A stretch of DNA of 64,000 bases, taken from the NCBI RefSeq assembly GCF_000004195.4, contig NC_030681.2, positions 22,212,482-22,276,481 on the forward strand, read 5' to 3'. The notes beneath the pieces are model-generated. The model was given only the letters and a program-made list of their open reading frames with translations, was not told where the DNA came from and searched no databases. This DNA comes from Xenopus tropicalis (taxonomy: Eukaryota; Chordata; Amphibia; Anura; Pipidae). The first letter of the stretch is position 1. Every line of letters starts with the position of its first letter. A program made the translations under genes and the position numbers. Below are positions 1 through 11,189 of the stretch, in pieces.

Positions 1-155
1 ACAATGACAGAAATAGGGCCAATTTTAGGCCAGATATCAGTTAGGTAGGCCTATTGGGGGTGCCCATACATGGGCAGATCAGCTGCCGAATCGGTCTGAA
101 GGACCCAAATCAGTAACTTAGATCTGCCTGTGTATGGCAATCTTTAAACTGATTC
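1..155. mobile_element. Palindromic TTAA-type MITE fragment, cut by window start
   Basis: The stretch has CCATACATGGGCAGATC near 65 and its near-complement GATCTGCCTGTGTATGG near 121-137, the terminal signature of the family seen whole at 227-581 and 50171-50504. An internal GGCCAGATATC block near 30 also belongs to that family. The left part runs out of the window, so the full structure is unknown. No gene. Confidence 0.6.
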
Positions 156-226
156 AGCCGACTACAATTTGTGATATAGCACAACTATCCCACTATGTGG
201 AACCAAAATACGTAAAAAAGGAAGAA

Positions 227-581
227 TAAAGGCGGCCATACACGGGACGATTGTAGCTGCCGATATCGGTTCCTTGGACTGATTCGGCAGCTAATCGGCC
301 CGTGTAGGGGAAACAACGACTGGCCTGCCTGACCGATATCTGGCCTGAAATCAGCCAGATATCGATCGGGCAGGTTAAAAAATTCAGTCGGATTGGGGAC
401 AGCATCGGCTCGTTGATGCGGTACCTGAACCAACTGCGCCTATTCCAGTCGTTATAATTCGATCGTTTGACCCCAGGTCCAAACAACCAATTTAGCCTAA
501 ATTCCCCCGATATCGCCCAACCATATGTGGGGATATCGGTAGAAGATCTGCTCACTTGGCGACCTTGTATGGCCACCTTAA
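227..581 (+). mobile_element. Palindromic MITE, TTAA-type, about 355 bp
   Basis: The left end reads TAAAGGCGGCCATACACGGG and the right end reads GTATGGCCACCTTAA, so the termini are inverted repeats and the duplication looks like TTAA (mutated to TAAA on the left). The interior is a chain of stem-loops: AGCTGCCGATATCGG pairs with a diverged CGATTCGGCAGCT, and GATATCTGGCC pairs with GGCCAGATATC-like sequence. The TTAA duplication suits piggyBac or Kolobok-type elements; which one is inference. The open frames here are by-products of the palindromes. Confidence 0.75.
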
Positions 582-1563
582 CAATGTTAAAAAGTGATGT
601 CTTCTTTTGTACAGATGTACATAGAAAAACAGTATTACTCCTGCTTCATTTACCCTGGAAAATAATGCCCGAAGACCCAAAGTAAACGTTTAGGGCAGGA
701 GTACAGTCATTGTGTTTCTTATAACAATGGCCAAACCTCAATGGGACTTCCATTGTTTTGTGAGTGGCATTGATTTACCCCTACCCCCAACAAGCTGTCA
801 CTCAAGCACTCTGTAATCAATCACACCCTTTTTCCCTGCAAAGGTGCAGCAGCTCATCCTCCGGCATTCCAATTCTAGCTGATATTAAAGGCAGGGAATT
901 GTGTAGCCTGCGTAAACGAGCCCTAAATCTGTCACTCTGTGAGTCATAACTCAGCTGCATGGTGGGAGAGCGATCATGTAGGGGTCAGCAGACTCATTAA
1001 CCAGTCAAAATACAACCAACACTTACTGCTGTCACTAACGGGTGCTTCTGTCAGGTTGCTGGAAAAGTCAGATTATAGGCTATGAAAGTCTGAATGTTCT
1101 TTTTTTTTCCCCTGTTTTTTTTCTTTGCTGTTTCTTAAAATGAACTCTAACAAGAAAAATGATCAGACTGAAAAATACTATTACTTTGAATGTCAAGGCC
1201 AGATGACACAAGAGCGAATGAACCTTTCCTAATAAGTTATTGCCTTAAAGAGATAAGCAAATACATGATTTTCTTTGCAATTCCATTTACAAATAACCTG
1301 GAAACCCTTGGGAACCTTTTTTTCTCCCATTTTATTAGGAAGTAACAATTTTTGGGTGGATTTGAAGAATCACTGTCGATATCAAGACAATCACTAATAC
1401 ATAATAGTCACTGTTAATAACCCCAAGCACAAACACAACTGCTAGAAGTACTCAGGTTGTGATTTATCAACGTTCGAATTCAGATTTTTTCCACGATTCA
1501 ATTTTTTTTGCGCCAAAACTCCCAATATTTCAATTCTTGCTCGCAAACATGAATGCTCAATAT
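582..1563. other. No gene seen; unique AT-rich DNA
   Basis: Both strands carry only short open frames (up to 61 codons) with no recognisable protein. Short T-runs occur near 1100-1130 and 1319-1334. I see no repeat family, RNA gene or clear promoter. Confidence 0.6.
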
Positions 1564-1571
1564 TTATTAAG

Positions 1572-1715
1572 TAGTGATGGGTGAAATAACTCACCAGACA
1601 TGGATTCACAGCGAATTTCCGTGTTTCGCCATTGCGCAACATTTTTGCACTTTCACTAATTTTTCCCTGTGTGAAGCGAATTTTCCGGTGAACAGGACAG
1701 ATTCGCTCATCACTA
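1572..1715 (+). mobile_element. hAT-A MITE copy 1, 144 bp, perfect 8-bp TSD
   Basis: It starts TAGTGATGGGTGAA and ends TTCGCTCATCACTA, the termini shared by at least 14 copies in this window. It is flanked on both sides by TTATTAAG (1564-1571 and 1716-1723), a perfect 8-bp target-site duplication, which is the hallmark of hAT transposons. This is one of the shortest copies and lacks the variable internal repeats of larger ones. It has no transposase. Confidence 0.88.
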
Positions 1716-1926
1716 TTATTAAGTGCCAAAAATCTGAAAACTTGAATGTAAAACTTTGGCATCTAAAAGCTTATGTAGTTTATATAGGAATTAGTGGGAG
1801 TTGTCCTAGGCAAAATTAAGCACTTTTTTTCAATTAGAGATTTTCAAGTTTTTTGAGTTTTAAACTCACAAATTTGAGGTATTTAAGTTTTTGATTCATA
1901 CTCAGATGTATTAATAAATAAGCAAC

Positions 1927-2253
1927 TAGTGATGAGCGAATCTGTCCATTTCGCTTTGCCGAAAAATGCGTGAATCTTTGAAAAGATTCGCGAAACGGCA
2001 AAAAATTTGTGTAACTCCGAAAATGTTGCACAACAAAAAAAAAATTGTTCTGCGCGACTTTTTTTTCAATCTGCATCATTGTTTTTACGCACAGGAGACA
2101 TTTTTTTTTTTTATTCAGGCAACAATTTTTGGAAGTGCACAGAATTTTTCCACAGCAAATTTTGATGCCAGTTTCACAAAAAAAATCCACCAATGGCTAA
2201 ACACAGAAATTCGCCATGAATCCATGCCTGGCGAATTATTTCACCCATCACTA
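1927..2253 (-). mobile_element. hAT-A MITE copy 2, 327 bp
   Basis: It begins TAGTGATGAGCGAATCTG and ends CCCATCACTA. The flanks are TAAGCAAC (1919-1926) and TAAGTAAC (2254-2261), an 8-bp duplication with one mismatch. Internal sequence shows the family's AAAGATTCGCGAAACGG and CCATGCCTGGCGAA blocks around A/T-rich runs. The open frames on both strands arise from this low-complexity interior. Confidence 0.87.
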
Positions 2254-2261
2254 TAAGTAAC

Positions 2262-3160
2262 CAAGGGAGTAGAAATAAAACCTCTAACATTCACAAACTG
2301 GAAAATTGCTACATAAGCCCATCACTGTACATGTTAAGGGTAAACTTTCCTGTAGCAACTTCAGCTTAGATTTCTATGACTTGAAAACCGGTTTACGTCC
2401 AAAGAATTTGTTGTATAATTGTCCTTTTTTTAAGTGCAATTTAAAGGCTGAATCTAAATAGAATGGTTGTACTCAGGGAACAGTCATCCTTTTTAACGTG
2501 TGTTGTGAATATTAACATACCCCAGTAAATTAGTTTGCACTCATTATCATAAGCAATTACTTACTGTTTAGATGCTTCCACTGTTCTTCTGGCAAGTAAT
2601 TTGCAAGAATTAAAACACAATCTGAAATACTTTTCTACATGGCACAGAGAGATTGTGTTAACTACAAAGGTCAGGCCTGTACGGATACCTCCTACTTGTC
2701 GATCTTAGGAACAGGACAGGGCACTCTTCCTACACCTCTGGTTTATGTAAATGGAATGTTAGTTTTCATAACAACGCTACCTTCTTCGTCTCTATTTTCC
2801 AATATTATGCTAGCTGCATACAGCAGGAGATGATTTATAGCTATACATGATTTCATATACACATGAAGAACCCACACACTGCAATGGAGTAATGACAAGA
2901 CAACTGACACGGACACGAAAGAATGTATGAATTATTTCCATAAGCATGAACAAAAGAATGTATAGCATTTGCACGATGGCGTTTAAAAGTAGGTGGCGGC
3001 CTAAGATACCTTAATCTATTTTCCATCATTGGCATACATTAAATGCAGTAACCCTATGATATTAAAAAAAAAAAACTGTAGATTGACAAAGGAAGAAGGA
3101 CCTCAGGTTAAACATTCATAGTAAATGATTAATCCAAATTTTGCTTGTTATAATTAGTGC
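2262..3160. other. No gene seen; unique DNA
   Basis: Only short frames occur (up to 64 codons), none recognisable. An A-run lies near 3063-3075. I see no repeat boundary or RNA gene. Confidence 0.6.
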
Positions 3161-3168
3161 ATCATTAT

Positions 3169-3392
3169 TAGCGATGAGCCAATTCGTCCCATTTCGCTTT
3201 GCCAAAACATTCTCGAATCTTTGAAAAGATTCACAAAACGGCAAAATGTAACACGTAAAAAAAATTATTTTGATACGACAGCAAATATTCACCTGCCAAA
3301 TTTTGACGCCCGTTTCTCGAAATAATCCACCAATGCTGAAACGTGGACATTTGCCGTGAATCCATGTCTTCCAAGTTATTTGCCTATCACTA
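3169..3392 (-). mobile_element. hAT-A MITE copy 3, 224 bp, perfect 8-bp TSD
   Basis: It starts TAGCGATGAGCC and ends CCTATCACTA, with the family's ACATTCTCGAATCTTTG-like block and GTGAATCCATG block inside. Both flanks read ATCATTAT (3161-3168 and 3393-3400), a perfect 8-bp duplication. The termini are slightly mutated, but the target duplication is intact. Confidence 0.87.
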
Positions 3393-3467
3393 ATCATTAT
3401 ACTCTTCTGTAACATTGTAGGCTCAGCCAGAGTTAAGAAGAATACTAAATATATGCTTGCATAGTCT

Positions 3468-4905
3468 TAGGGGCACATTTTTCAAAGTACGACAGATACG
3501 AAATACAAAAAATTCGTATTTGGTCATACTGTGCTTATTTTCTGCGACTTTTTCATACTTTGCACGACTTTTTCGTACATTTGCGTGACTTTTTAGTACT
3601 TTGCGACAAAATTTGTGTGACAAAATCGTATTGTCGCGCTGAGTATGAAAGTTTCGCGTTCATACAAGCTTCGTTATCGTGACTTTCCTTGGCCCAGGTT
3701 GGAGCTGCAGAGTGCCATTAAGTCCTATAGGAGACTTTCCTTGGGCCGGGTTGGAGCTGCAGAGTGCCATTAAGTCCTATAGGAGACTTTCCTTGGGCCA
3801 GGTTGGAGCTGCAGAGTGCCATTGAGCCCTATGGGAGACTTTCCTTGGGCCAGGTTGGAGCTGCAGAGCGCCATTGAGCCCTATGGGAGACTTTCCTTGG
3901 GCCGGGTTGGAGCTGCAGAGTGCCATTGAGCCCTATGGGAGACTTTCCTTGGACCGGGTTGGAGCTGCAGAGTGCCATTGAGCCCTATGGGAGACTTTCC
4001 TTGGGCCAGGTTGGAGCTGCAGAGTGCCATTGAGCCCTATGGGAGACTTTCCTTGGGCTAGGTTGGAGCTGCAGAGTGCCATTGAGCCCTATGGGAGACT
4101 TTCCTTGGGCCAGGTTGGAGCTGCAGAGTGCCATTGAGCCCTATGGGAGACTTTCCTTGGGCCGGGTTGGAGCTGCAGAGTGCCATTGAGCCCTATGGGA
4201 GACTTTCCTTGGGCCAGGTTGGAGCTGCAGAGTGCCATTGAGCCCTATGGGAGACTTTCCTTGGGCCGGGTTGGAGCTGCAGAGTGCCATTGAGCCCTAT
4301 GGGAGGCTTTCCTTGGGCCAGGTTGGAGCTGCAGAGTGCCATTGAGCCCTATGGGAGACTTTCCTTGGGCCGGGTTGGAGCTGCAGAGTGCCATTGAGCC
4401 CTATGGGAGACTTTCCTTGGGCCGGGTTGGAGCTGCAGAGTGCCATTGAGCCCTATGGGAGACTTTCCTTGGGCCAGGTTGGAGCTGCAGAGTGCCATTA
4501 AGTTCTATAGGAGGCTTCCAAAATCATGCACAAAAGGATCAAAGTCGGAAAGCCTGGCTTCTTAGGCATAAGTTTCTGAAATGGGTACCAGGCATTAACT
4601 AGGCCACTATGATTTCAGGTCAGGCTTTTTGTCACCAAAAACCCTGAAAAGTCATGAAAAAAAATACACGACAAAACTACAAAGCTGAGACAATTTCAAA
4701 TCTGAAAATACTCCAGCTAAAACCTGTCAAGATCATGCAGAATTCAATGCCAGATGTTCCTTTTACAATTGGAAGATCTTTCTTTGCTTTGTTAAATATT
4801 TTTGGACTTTTTGACACTGTCTTTTGTGTGACAATATGAAAAAGTCATAGTTATCATGCGACAAGTTGAAAATAATGGCTGCCATTTGTGGAAATGAGTT
4901 TTTTC
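3468..4905. mobile_element. MITE-like repeat with internal satellite
   Basis: The left end, TAGGGGCACATTTTTCAAAG, is a typical frog MITE terminus and matches the element at 17524. It is followed by repeated CGACTTTTTCGTAC blocks (3540-3610). The centre is the 52-bp array (3680-4517). The right part (about 4640-4900) is the reverse complement of the repeat at 23777-24030: shared blocks include AAAACCTGTCAAGATCATG and AATTGGAAGATCTTTC. I cannot define an exact right end, so treating all three parts as one element is inference. Confidence 0.5.
3680..4517 (+). repeat. Tandem array, 52-bp unit, about 16 copies
   Basis: Consecutive GAGACTTTCC starts at 3731, 3783 and 3835 give a 52-bp period. The unit runs GACTTTCCTTGGGCC-(A/G)GGTTGGAGCTGCAGAG-TGCCATTGAGCCCTATGG. 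Central copies differ mainly at one A/G position; the first two and the last copy read ATTAAGT(C/T)CTATAGG instead. The single-copy precursor is visible at 17735-17765 (GTACCATTGAGTCCTATGG), so the array is an expansion of a MITE-internal segment. Confidence 0.95.
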
Positions 4906-5446
4906 ATGGTTTGTTAAAAATAAAAATGAGTTTTAGTAAATCCTCCCCTATGTGTAAGTTACCCAATGTACTAATTGGATAATGGATTCATTTAACACTA
5001 GAAACTGTGTGCCTGCAGTGGGGTATGATAGCAATGGTTCCACAAGTTGCATAATATGATGGCACCATATACACAGGGATACAGTTATGGAAGGAATTGA
5101 CATTTTTTTGCAGGATTTAGCATTTGATTCTGGATAAACCTCAAGGGGAAAAAAAACTGTTGTAAATACTTTGCAACCAGTGAGACATATTAGCCAGAAC
5201 CAGTCAACTAGACAGACAGAAATTATTTCCGAAAAGGTTAACCTGCTAAAGACTGCAGTAGCTGGAACTCTATACGCCAATGTAAGGCTGTGTATAGAGT
5301 CTTGATACTAATCTTTTTTGAAGGGACTTTTTTTTCTTTGATTAGTGAATATTATACGTTTTTTTGTATTTCATTATGTGTCTTTGAGATAAACAGACTA
5401 CCAACAGATAGACAGATGTGGTCATTTATGGTCGAATTTAAACAAA

Positions 5447-5511
5447 AAGTGAAATTCATTTATCATAAATCACTTCTCAAAAGTGAAATTCACTTATCAT
5501 AAATCACTTAT
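5447..5511. repeat. Two-copy tandem repeat, about 31 bp
   Basis: AGTGAAATTCATTTATCAT at about 5449 recurs as AGTGAAATTCACTTATCAT at about 5480, each followed by AAATCACTT. It is a simple local duplication with no apparent function. Confidence 0.85.
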
Positions 5512-5957
5512 CAAAGGCACTGATTGCAGCCCACACGAAGGCCTGATTATTTCATGAAAAATATAGTGGTTTGTTCCGTCGGCTCTCAGCATGCTCATAG
5601 AAGACACTAATGAATGCAATCTGTATCACTGTGTTTGGACTCTACTGGACTGCGTTCGTGTTATAAATAATTCTGCCTTCTAAAATATCTACAGAATGCC
5701 TTTACAGACTGAAAGCTCAATGCTTTAGAAAAACAAGAAAGATCTGAGTAACTGTTAAAGGACTTCACAAGCCCTCCTCGTTTCCACTCACAACTCAAAC
5801 ACTAACACAGAAGAATGGGTTTCTATATACTGGGTTTCTTTTATTCTTAGGTGTATTAGTGAGCAGGTCCCCTGAACTTTAGTTCTGCTTAATTTCTACT
5901 TTTTTCCTTGCCTTCTACTTTCCCTTGATGGGACACTAAACTCAGAAATGCTCTTCG

Positions 5958-6050
5958 TTTTGCCAACCTGACTGTCCCTTCTCAGGGACAAGTTATTGTT
6001 GCTTGAAGTCCCTAAACCTGACTGTTTTGCCAACCTGACTGCCCCTTCTC
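5958..6050. repeat. Local duplication, 67-bp offset
   Basis: TTTTGCCAACCTGACTG at 5958 recurs at 6025, each followed by (T/C)CCCTTCTCAG. A short direct duplication in unique DNA. Confidence 0.85.
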
Positions 6051-6369
6051 AGCCTGTCAGTTATCACTTCTAATGCTAACGGCCTACTGCTGCACAAACA
6101 TGGCCGCCCCCTCATAGAGGAACATGGGGGATCAGATAGGGAATGTAAAAGCATCAGGAAATACTTTTTATTTCTGAATTTCTCTAAAGAATTCAGGGTT
6201 GCAGGGCTTTGGGCCTTCTTCCCTGTGAGTTTGCTATATAACCAAGCACAGATGAAGTAGATTCAAACCAGCCAGGTACAGATGGGACAAATTAATAATT
6301 TAGCAAAGTCAGGTCATGTTCACCATACCCATATGCTTTTAAGCAGGTGTCCCTGTAATGCTACCTGCA

Positions 6370-6560
6370 TATTGTTTGTTATGGACTACTGGGCTGTAAA
6401 TGTCACGAAAGGGGCCCGAAACATGTCGTGTATGGCATAAAAATAAAAGCACTTTTTTTGCAGCAATTTTGCATTATGTCTCGTACTCCCCCCTATATAT
6501 TTTTCGATTGGACATTGGCTGAGAGTGCGGCTCTATTACTGGGAGTTTGATACATGAGGT
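6370..6560 (+). repeat. Probable 3' tail of an interspersed repeat
   Basis: The string GGGGCCCGAAACATGTCG followed by AATAAAAGCAC resembles the '(T)GAAGGGGCCCGAAACGCGTCG...CAATAAA' 3' ends of frog and fish retroelements. A related arrangement on the other strand lies near 11190-11340 (GAAATGCATCAGAAC). Family assignment is from memory and uncertain. Confidence 0.35.
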
Positions 6561-6669
6561 TTGGAAAGCTGGGCGCAGAGGACCTATCTAGTCAAGGACT
6601 GTAAATGTTGCTATCTCAAAACAAAAAATGTAATTGTACACTGCTTCTTTTTCATAACCTACTGTTTTT

Positions 6670-7150
6670 GTAAAGGAGAAGGAAAGGTATTTTGGCATTT
6701 TATTGCCAATATATTCACCACAATACTTGAACGGTATATTTAGTCTGCAGAATGCTTTACCATACCTGGGTAAACAGCCCTAGAAGCTCCCTGTATTTGT
6801 TTAAGATAGCAGCTGCCATTTTAGCTTGGTTTCAGTAGCTTTCGTGCTGCAGCTCTGGCTGCTGGTAGCTCAAATTAAACAGTTGGGAGGAGGAGATAGT
6901 AGAAAGGGGAGGGGGAGGAAGAGAAAGGAGGGGGAGAGAGGAGCAAACTGTACTCGTGCCCTGCCCTGAAGGATTTTTCTGACAGCAGAAGTCTGACACA
7001 GAAAATCATGTATACAGAATAAAAGGAAAGAAAAGTGTTGCTTCTTCTTACTGAGGACTTAGAGCAGCTTTTCTGTGAGTGCTTATGGCTGTATTTACAT
7101 AGACCTTTCTGATAAAGCTTACTTAGTTTTTACCTTTCCTTCTCCTTTAA
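6670..7150. mobile_element. T2/Kolobok-type MITE, 481 bp
   Basis: Left GTAAAGGAGAAGGAAAGGTA and right TACCTTTCCTTCTCCTTTAA are inverted repeats over about 19 bp. The flank is TTAA on the right and GTAA (mutated TTAA) on the left. The 'AAAGGAGAAGGAAAG' terminus is the well-known Xenopus T2 MITE signature. The interior contains a polypurine tract. No transposase is encoded. Confidence 0.85.
6901..6943 (+). repeat. 43-nt pure polypurine tract
   Basis: This is an uninterrupted A/G stretch with two G5 runs and one G4 run, inside the T2-type MITE. Such tracts can form triplex or G-quadruplex structures. Formation here is inference. Confidence 0.85.
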
Positions 7151-8392
7151 GACTAACAGCCTATAAATAACGCAAATATTCATCTTAAGCACTGCATGAC
7201 CATGACCTTTAACACAGGCGGCACTAAGTTATATCAGTTCTGTACAGCTATCCCCTAATGTGCATTCTGTGAAACCTTAGGAAGAAAAGGATTCTCCAGT
7301 GGCTATAGGAAGGGCTGTCACTCACATCCAATTGCAGTTGGCCTGTTCGCTAATGTTAAAAATATCTGCAACATTAATCCCATGGCTGCAGTCATCATCT
7401 AACACTTTCTTTGGCACCAATAAAGTACGGGGCTGGCTATATCTACAGGCACTATATAAAAACATCTCCATCCAGTATATATTTGCCCTTTGAATAAATT
7501 CCATACAATTTGTAGATCCGTATTTTAAAAATGTCTTAATGTCTTAGCTGTGCAATCAATAAACAATGCAACTAATTTCTGCTAATTACATAGCCCTTGA
7601 TTCTATAATGATTATTAATGATGAAGAGATTAATTGCAATTATCACTCTAAGTGGCAAAGCCTGCTTATCGCAAGCAGGAAAGTTACCTCTACCCCCTCC
7701 CCAAATTTACCGAGTGGATTTAGAATTTCTTTTGCTAGCCAGCCAATGTGAAATTCTCTTTGAATGACCTTGCTATGTAAAAGTGTCTAGATTTCTCAGG
7801 ATACAACGCATGTATGTATCATATAGTGTGATCATGGCTTAGACCTTGAAGCTTACATCTTCAATATTTTAATCTGACTGTTTCATTCTCAAAGGAGAGT
7901 CTACCTTTACCTGAGGAAAATCATCTGACCCTCAACGGTTTTCATAGAAGCTAACTAACAACGTCCTTAAGCTACATTCTCCTTGAACATAATTATGTTG
8001 AATTTCCTTGTGTAAGTCACCTTTCTTGGATGTACTGATAAGAGAAATAAAAAAAAATGTGATTTATAGCTGCCTTCTAGGAAGTAGCTTATGGTAAATT
8101 AATCACCGGCCCTAAAATGTATTCACTTCTGCATGTACACAATTCTGAAATATTTATTGGGCCAGGAATGACCATAAACAGAAAACAAGAACAGGGGCCC
8201 CCATGCTTCTGAATGTTGCTATATTTGCTAAAATATTGTATTGTAGTTGAACAAAGGAGGGAGGCAGAAGCAGGACATGTCCATTGAACTGATATGTTGA
8301 TCGTCCAAATCCAAAAGACTGCACACCCTGCCTACTTCATCTGATGTATTTACTCATCACTGCGATTTTCCACAATGGGCAATACAAACCCC
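7151..8392. other. No gene seen; possible conserved noncoding DNA near 7540-7720
   Basis: No frame exceeds 64 codons. The segment 7540-7720 has clustered homeodomain-like cores (GCTAATTACA, GATTAATTGCAATTATC) and mixed, non-repetitive sequence, as in vertebrate developmental enhancers. That similarity is subjective. Confidence 0.35.
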
Positions 8393-8756
8393 TTAAAGGG
8401 ACACTTTGGTGGAGATTTTCTGGACAGGTTTTCCAGAAACAGTAGCACAAAATACCTGGCATGTCCCCTTTTCAGTTTGAAGCTACCATGTTACTGAAAT
8501 TTTTTGTTTATTTTGATTTCTATCTAATTATGCCCACTCTCGTTTTTGTGTGGAGCAGGCTCCAAGCTGTCCCAGACTGGCAATCTGTGGATCCTGGCCA
8601 GAAACAGATGAAACAGACAGTCACTATTAGTATTTGTTGGGCTGTTGTGGGGCTCTTTGAGCTTCCATGTACTTGAATTGTCAGGGCCAATTTGACTACC
8701 AGACCAGACCTTGCTCCAAGGCCCCCAAACCAAAAATCTCTAAAAATCTTCAAACT

Positions 8757-9010
8757 TGGGCAGCATGGTGGTCCAGTGCTTAGCACTTATGCCTTACAGC
8801 ACTGGTGTCCTGAGCTTGATTTTAGTATTGGCAGTATCTGCAAGGAATTTGTATGTTCTTATGTTTTGGTGGTTTCTCTACCACACACAGGCCAGTCAGT
8901 TTGCTCCTGATAAAACCCTACTGTGATAGGGACCTTAGATTATTAGCTCCACTTGAGAAGTGATTGATGTATTACATCTGTAAATGTGTTGGTGCTATGT
9001 AGATAATAAT
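8757..9010 (+). mobile_element. tRNA-derived SINE, decayed
   Basis: The 5' part GGCAGCATGGTGGTCCAGTG then CTTAGCAC is an A-box-like tRNA start. A decayed B-box region follows (GGTGTCCTGAGCTTGAT). Next come GCAAGGAATTTGTATGTTC and a 3' tail with TGTTGGTGCTATGTAGATAA. This is the arrangement of the common fish/frog tRNA-SINE ('GGCACGGTGGCTCAGTGGTTAGCAC'). The tail resembles the LINE tail at 38311-38490, as expected if it borrows a LINE partner's machinery. It is old, and the poly-AAT tail is nearly gone. Confidence 0.75.
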
Positions 9011-9448
9011 TGTGCCCAATTCAATATCTTTCTTCCTTTCTGCCAGTTACCCCTCTATCTGTTCTTGTCTGTTGATCATTGCCTCCTACTACCTAGTTTG
9101 TCAAAGACTATCTGCATCCCACTCCCACCCATGCAGGCAGGCTGAATACATTTCCATTGACAGACAGCTCCTATCCGTTCTGCTCAGTAACCTATCCGTA
9201 TCCACAGCTGCCTTGCAGATCTGTTTTTATGACCGATAGGTTAATGTTTAAACTTCTATCCAACACTCCCATTAGCTACAAACAGGACCTGCCACTATTT
9301 TTAATAATACAACTGGGAGACAGAAGGGATAAAACAAGAATATATATGTATTGTGTGTGTGTGTGGTGGGAGGTGTATGATACACATATCTTATTGACTT
9401 AAATAAAACCATAGAATTAATAAGATACTGCTAAGCTAAAACAGACTA

Positions 9449-9630
9449 TAGGGCATATTTATTATAGTGTGAGAGCCAGCATCACCGGTGATGTTACCCA
9501 TTGCAACCAATCAGCAATTAGATTTGAGCGGTCATGTACAAGTTAGAAAGCAAAAGCAAAGATCTGATTGGTCACTATGGGCAACAAAACTGGTGATATT
9601 GGCTTATACACTATAATAAATACGTCCCTA
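9449..9630. mobile_element. Short MITE, about 180 bp, TA-flanked
   Basis: The left end TAGGGCATATTTATTATAGTG and the right end CACTATAATAAATACGTCCC then TA are inverted repeats of about 22 bp. Internal CAACCAATCAG and CTGATTGGTCAC are also inverted. It is a small, nearly palindromic non-autonomous element. Confidence 0.8.
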
Positions 9631-9779
9631 TGTGTAATGAGGAAGGCAAAAAACTGATCATCCAAGGCAACCGACTTAAGCATAATCTTTTTCAAACGAG
9701 ATTGGTCCTTGACCTCAGGGCGGTCACTTATATGAGATGGGTCTGCATTATCGCATCATTTTTTTCTTTAACAGCTATA

Positions 9780-9830
9780 TTAAAGGGGCGGTTCACCTTA
9801 AGATGAACTTTTAGCATGCTGGAGGCAGTA
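9780..9830 (+). mobile_element. Left-end fragment of a T2-type MITE
   Basis: TTAAAGGGGCGGTTCACCTT followed by AAGATGAACTTTTAGCATG matches the start of the frequent frog element 'TTAAAGGGGTGGTTCACCTTTAAGTTAACTTTTAGTATG'. No right end is found, so only about 50 bp is recognisable. Confidence 0.6.
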
Positions 9831-10298
9831 GTATTTTCAGGCATCTGTTTACAAAAGTGCAACAGAGCGCATTAATGACTTGCGACAAAAAAACTGACAG
9901 AGCTGGTTCACTAAACTGCCATCATTATTTTAATTGCAGATATTTTTGTATACATGCACTATTCCATGGTTTTGCCTATACTTTATCCAAGCTACATACG
10001 CTGCTTTGCAAGGGTTATGAAAATTCAGCATCAAAATTATCCCAAATCACAGCATTGACTAGCAGGTGAAATGTGATATAGGTTTTTCAACATGACCAGT
10101 GTCCATTATTGAGTCTAATAAGAAGAATGATACATACAAGATACATTTGTAATTAGTGCATTCAGTGGTAATAATTCACATAAACATCAAATTATTGATT
10201 AATTGGCTACAACTTGATGTCCAAGAAGAATTAGTAAAAACCTAAATATATACTGTATATAAAAAATTAAGATCTATTAAAAAGCTGCTTAAAATAAG

Positions 10299-11080
10299 TA
10301 CAGGTATGGGACCTGTTATCCAGAATGCTCAGGACCTGGGGTTTTCCGGATAAGGGATCTTTCCGTAATTTGGATCTCCATAACGTAAGTCTGCTAAAAA
10401 TCATTTAAATATTGAATAAACCCTATAGGCTTGATTTGCCTCCAATAAGGGGTAATTATATCTTAGTTGGGATCAAGTACAGGTATTGTTTTATTATTAC
10501 AGAGAAAAGGGAATCATTTAACCATTAAATAAACCCAATAGGGCTGTTCTGCCCCCAATAAGGGGTAATTATATCTTAGTTGGGATCAAGTACAGGTACT
10601 GTTTTATTATTACAGAGGAAAGGGAATCATTTAACCATTAAATAAACCCAATAGGGCTGTTCTGCCCCCAATAAGGGGTAATTATATCTTAGTTGGGATC
10701 AAGTACAGGTACTGTTTTATTATTACAGAGAAAAGGGAATCATTTAACCATTAAATAAACCCAATAGGATTGTTCTGCCCTCAATAAGGGGTAATTATAT
10801 CTTAGTTGGGATCAAGTACAGGTATTGTTTTATTATTACAGAGAAAAGGGAATCATTTAACCATTAAATAAACCCAATAGGGCTGTTCTGCCCCCAATAA
10901 GGGGTAATTATATCTTAGTTGGGACCAAGTACAGGTACTGTTTTATTATTACAGAGAAAAAGGAAATCATTTTTAAAAATTAGAATTATTTGCTTATAAT
11001 GGAGTCTATGGGAGATGGCCTTTCCGTAATTCAGAACTTTCTGGATAACGGGTGTCAGGATAAGGGATCCCATACCTGTA
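10299..11080 (+). mobile_element. 113-bp-unit element A (5 units)
   Basis: The termini TACAGGTATGGGACC and GGATCCCATACCTGTA are inverted and flanked by TA. Subterminal parts are also inverted: TATCCAGAATGCTC...TTTCCGTAATTTGG on the left and CCGTAATTCAGAACTTTCTG on the right. Between them sits a tandem array with 113-bp period (AAACCCAATA at 10531, 10644, 10757 and 10870). The motif CTGTTTTATTATTACAGAG, or its TTG variant, occurs five times. This is a dispersed frog element; the TA target suggests a Tc1/mariner- or PIF-like origin, which is inference. Confidence 0.85.
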
Positions 11081-11189
11081 CATCTATAGCTAATTAAGGT
11101 TCAATATACTCCTTTAGAGCAAGGGCACAAAGGAGTATCTTGTAGCTCCATGGATGGGGGAGACAATGCTTTAAACCCAACTGAAGGAG

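Larger units (their letters stand above)
4906..6365. other. No gene seen; unique DNA with two small duplications
   Basis: The longest frame (110 codons, minus strand, 4948-5280) has no recognisable domain and is taken as chance. The stretch holds a two-copy repeat at 5447-5511 and a 67-bp-offset duplication at 5958-6050. Otherwise nothing is seen. Confidence 0.55.

Noticed and set aside
3680..4517. Centromeric-type satellite
   Set aside because: Only about 16 units, embedded in a MITE-like element and with a single-copy precursor elsewhere in the window; better explained as local expansion.
4948..5280. 110-codon minus-strand frame
   Set aside because: No family motif, no splice or promoter context, composition like surrounding DNA.
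6385..6425. Hammerhead ribozyme core (CTGATGA...GAAA)
   Set aside because: GAAAGGGGCCCGAAAC resembles part of a core, but the CTGANGA box and a closing third stem are not present.
8757..9010. Functional tRNA gene
   Set aside because: A-box-like start but decayed B box, no cloverleaf, and a SINE body and tail follow.
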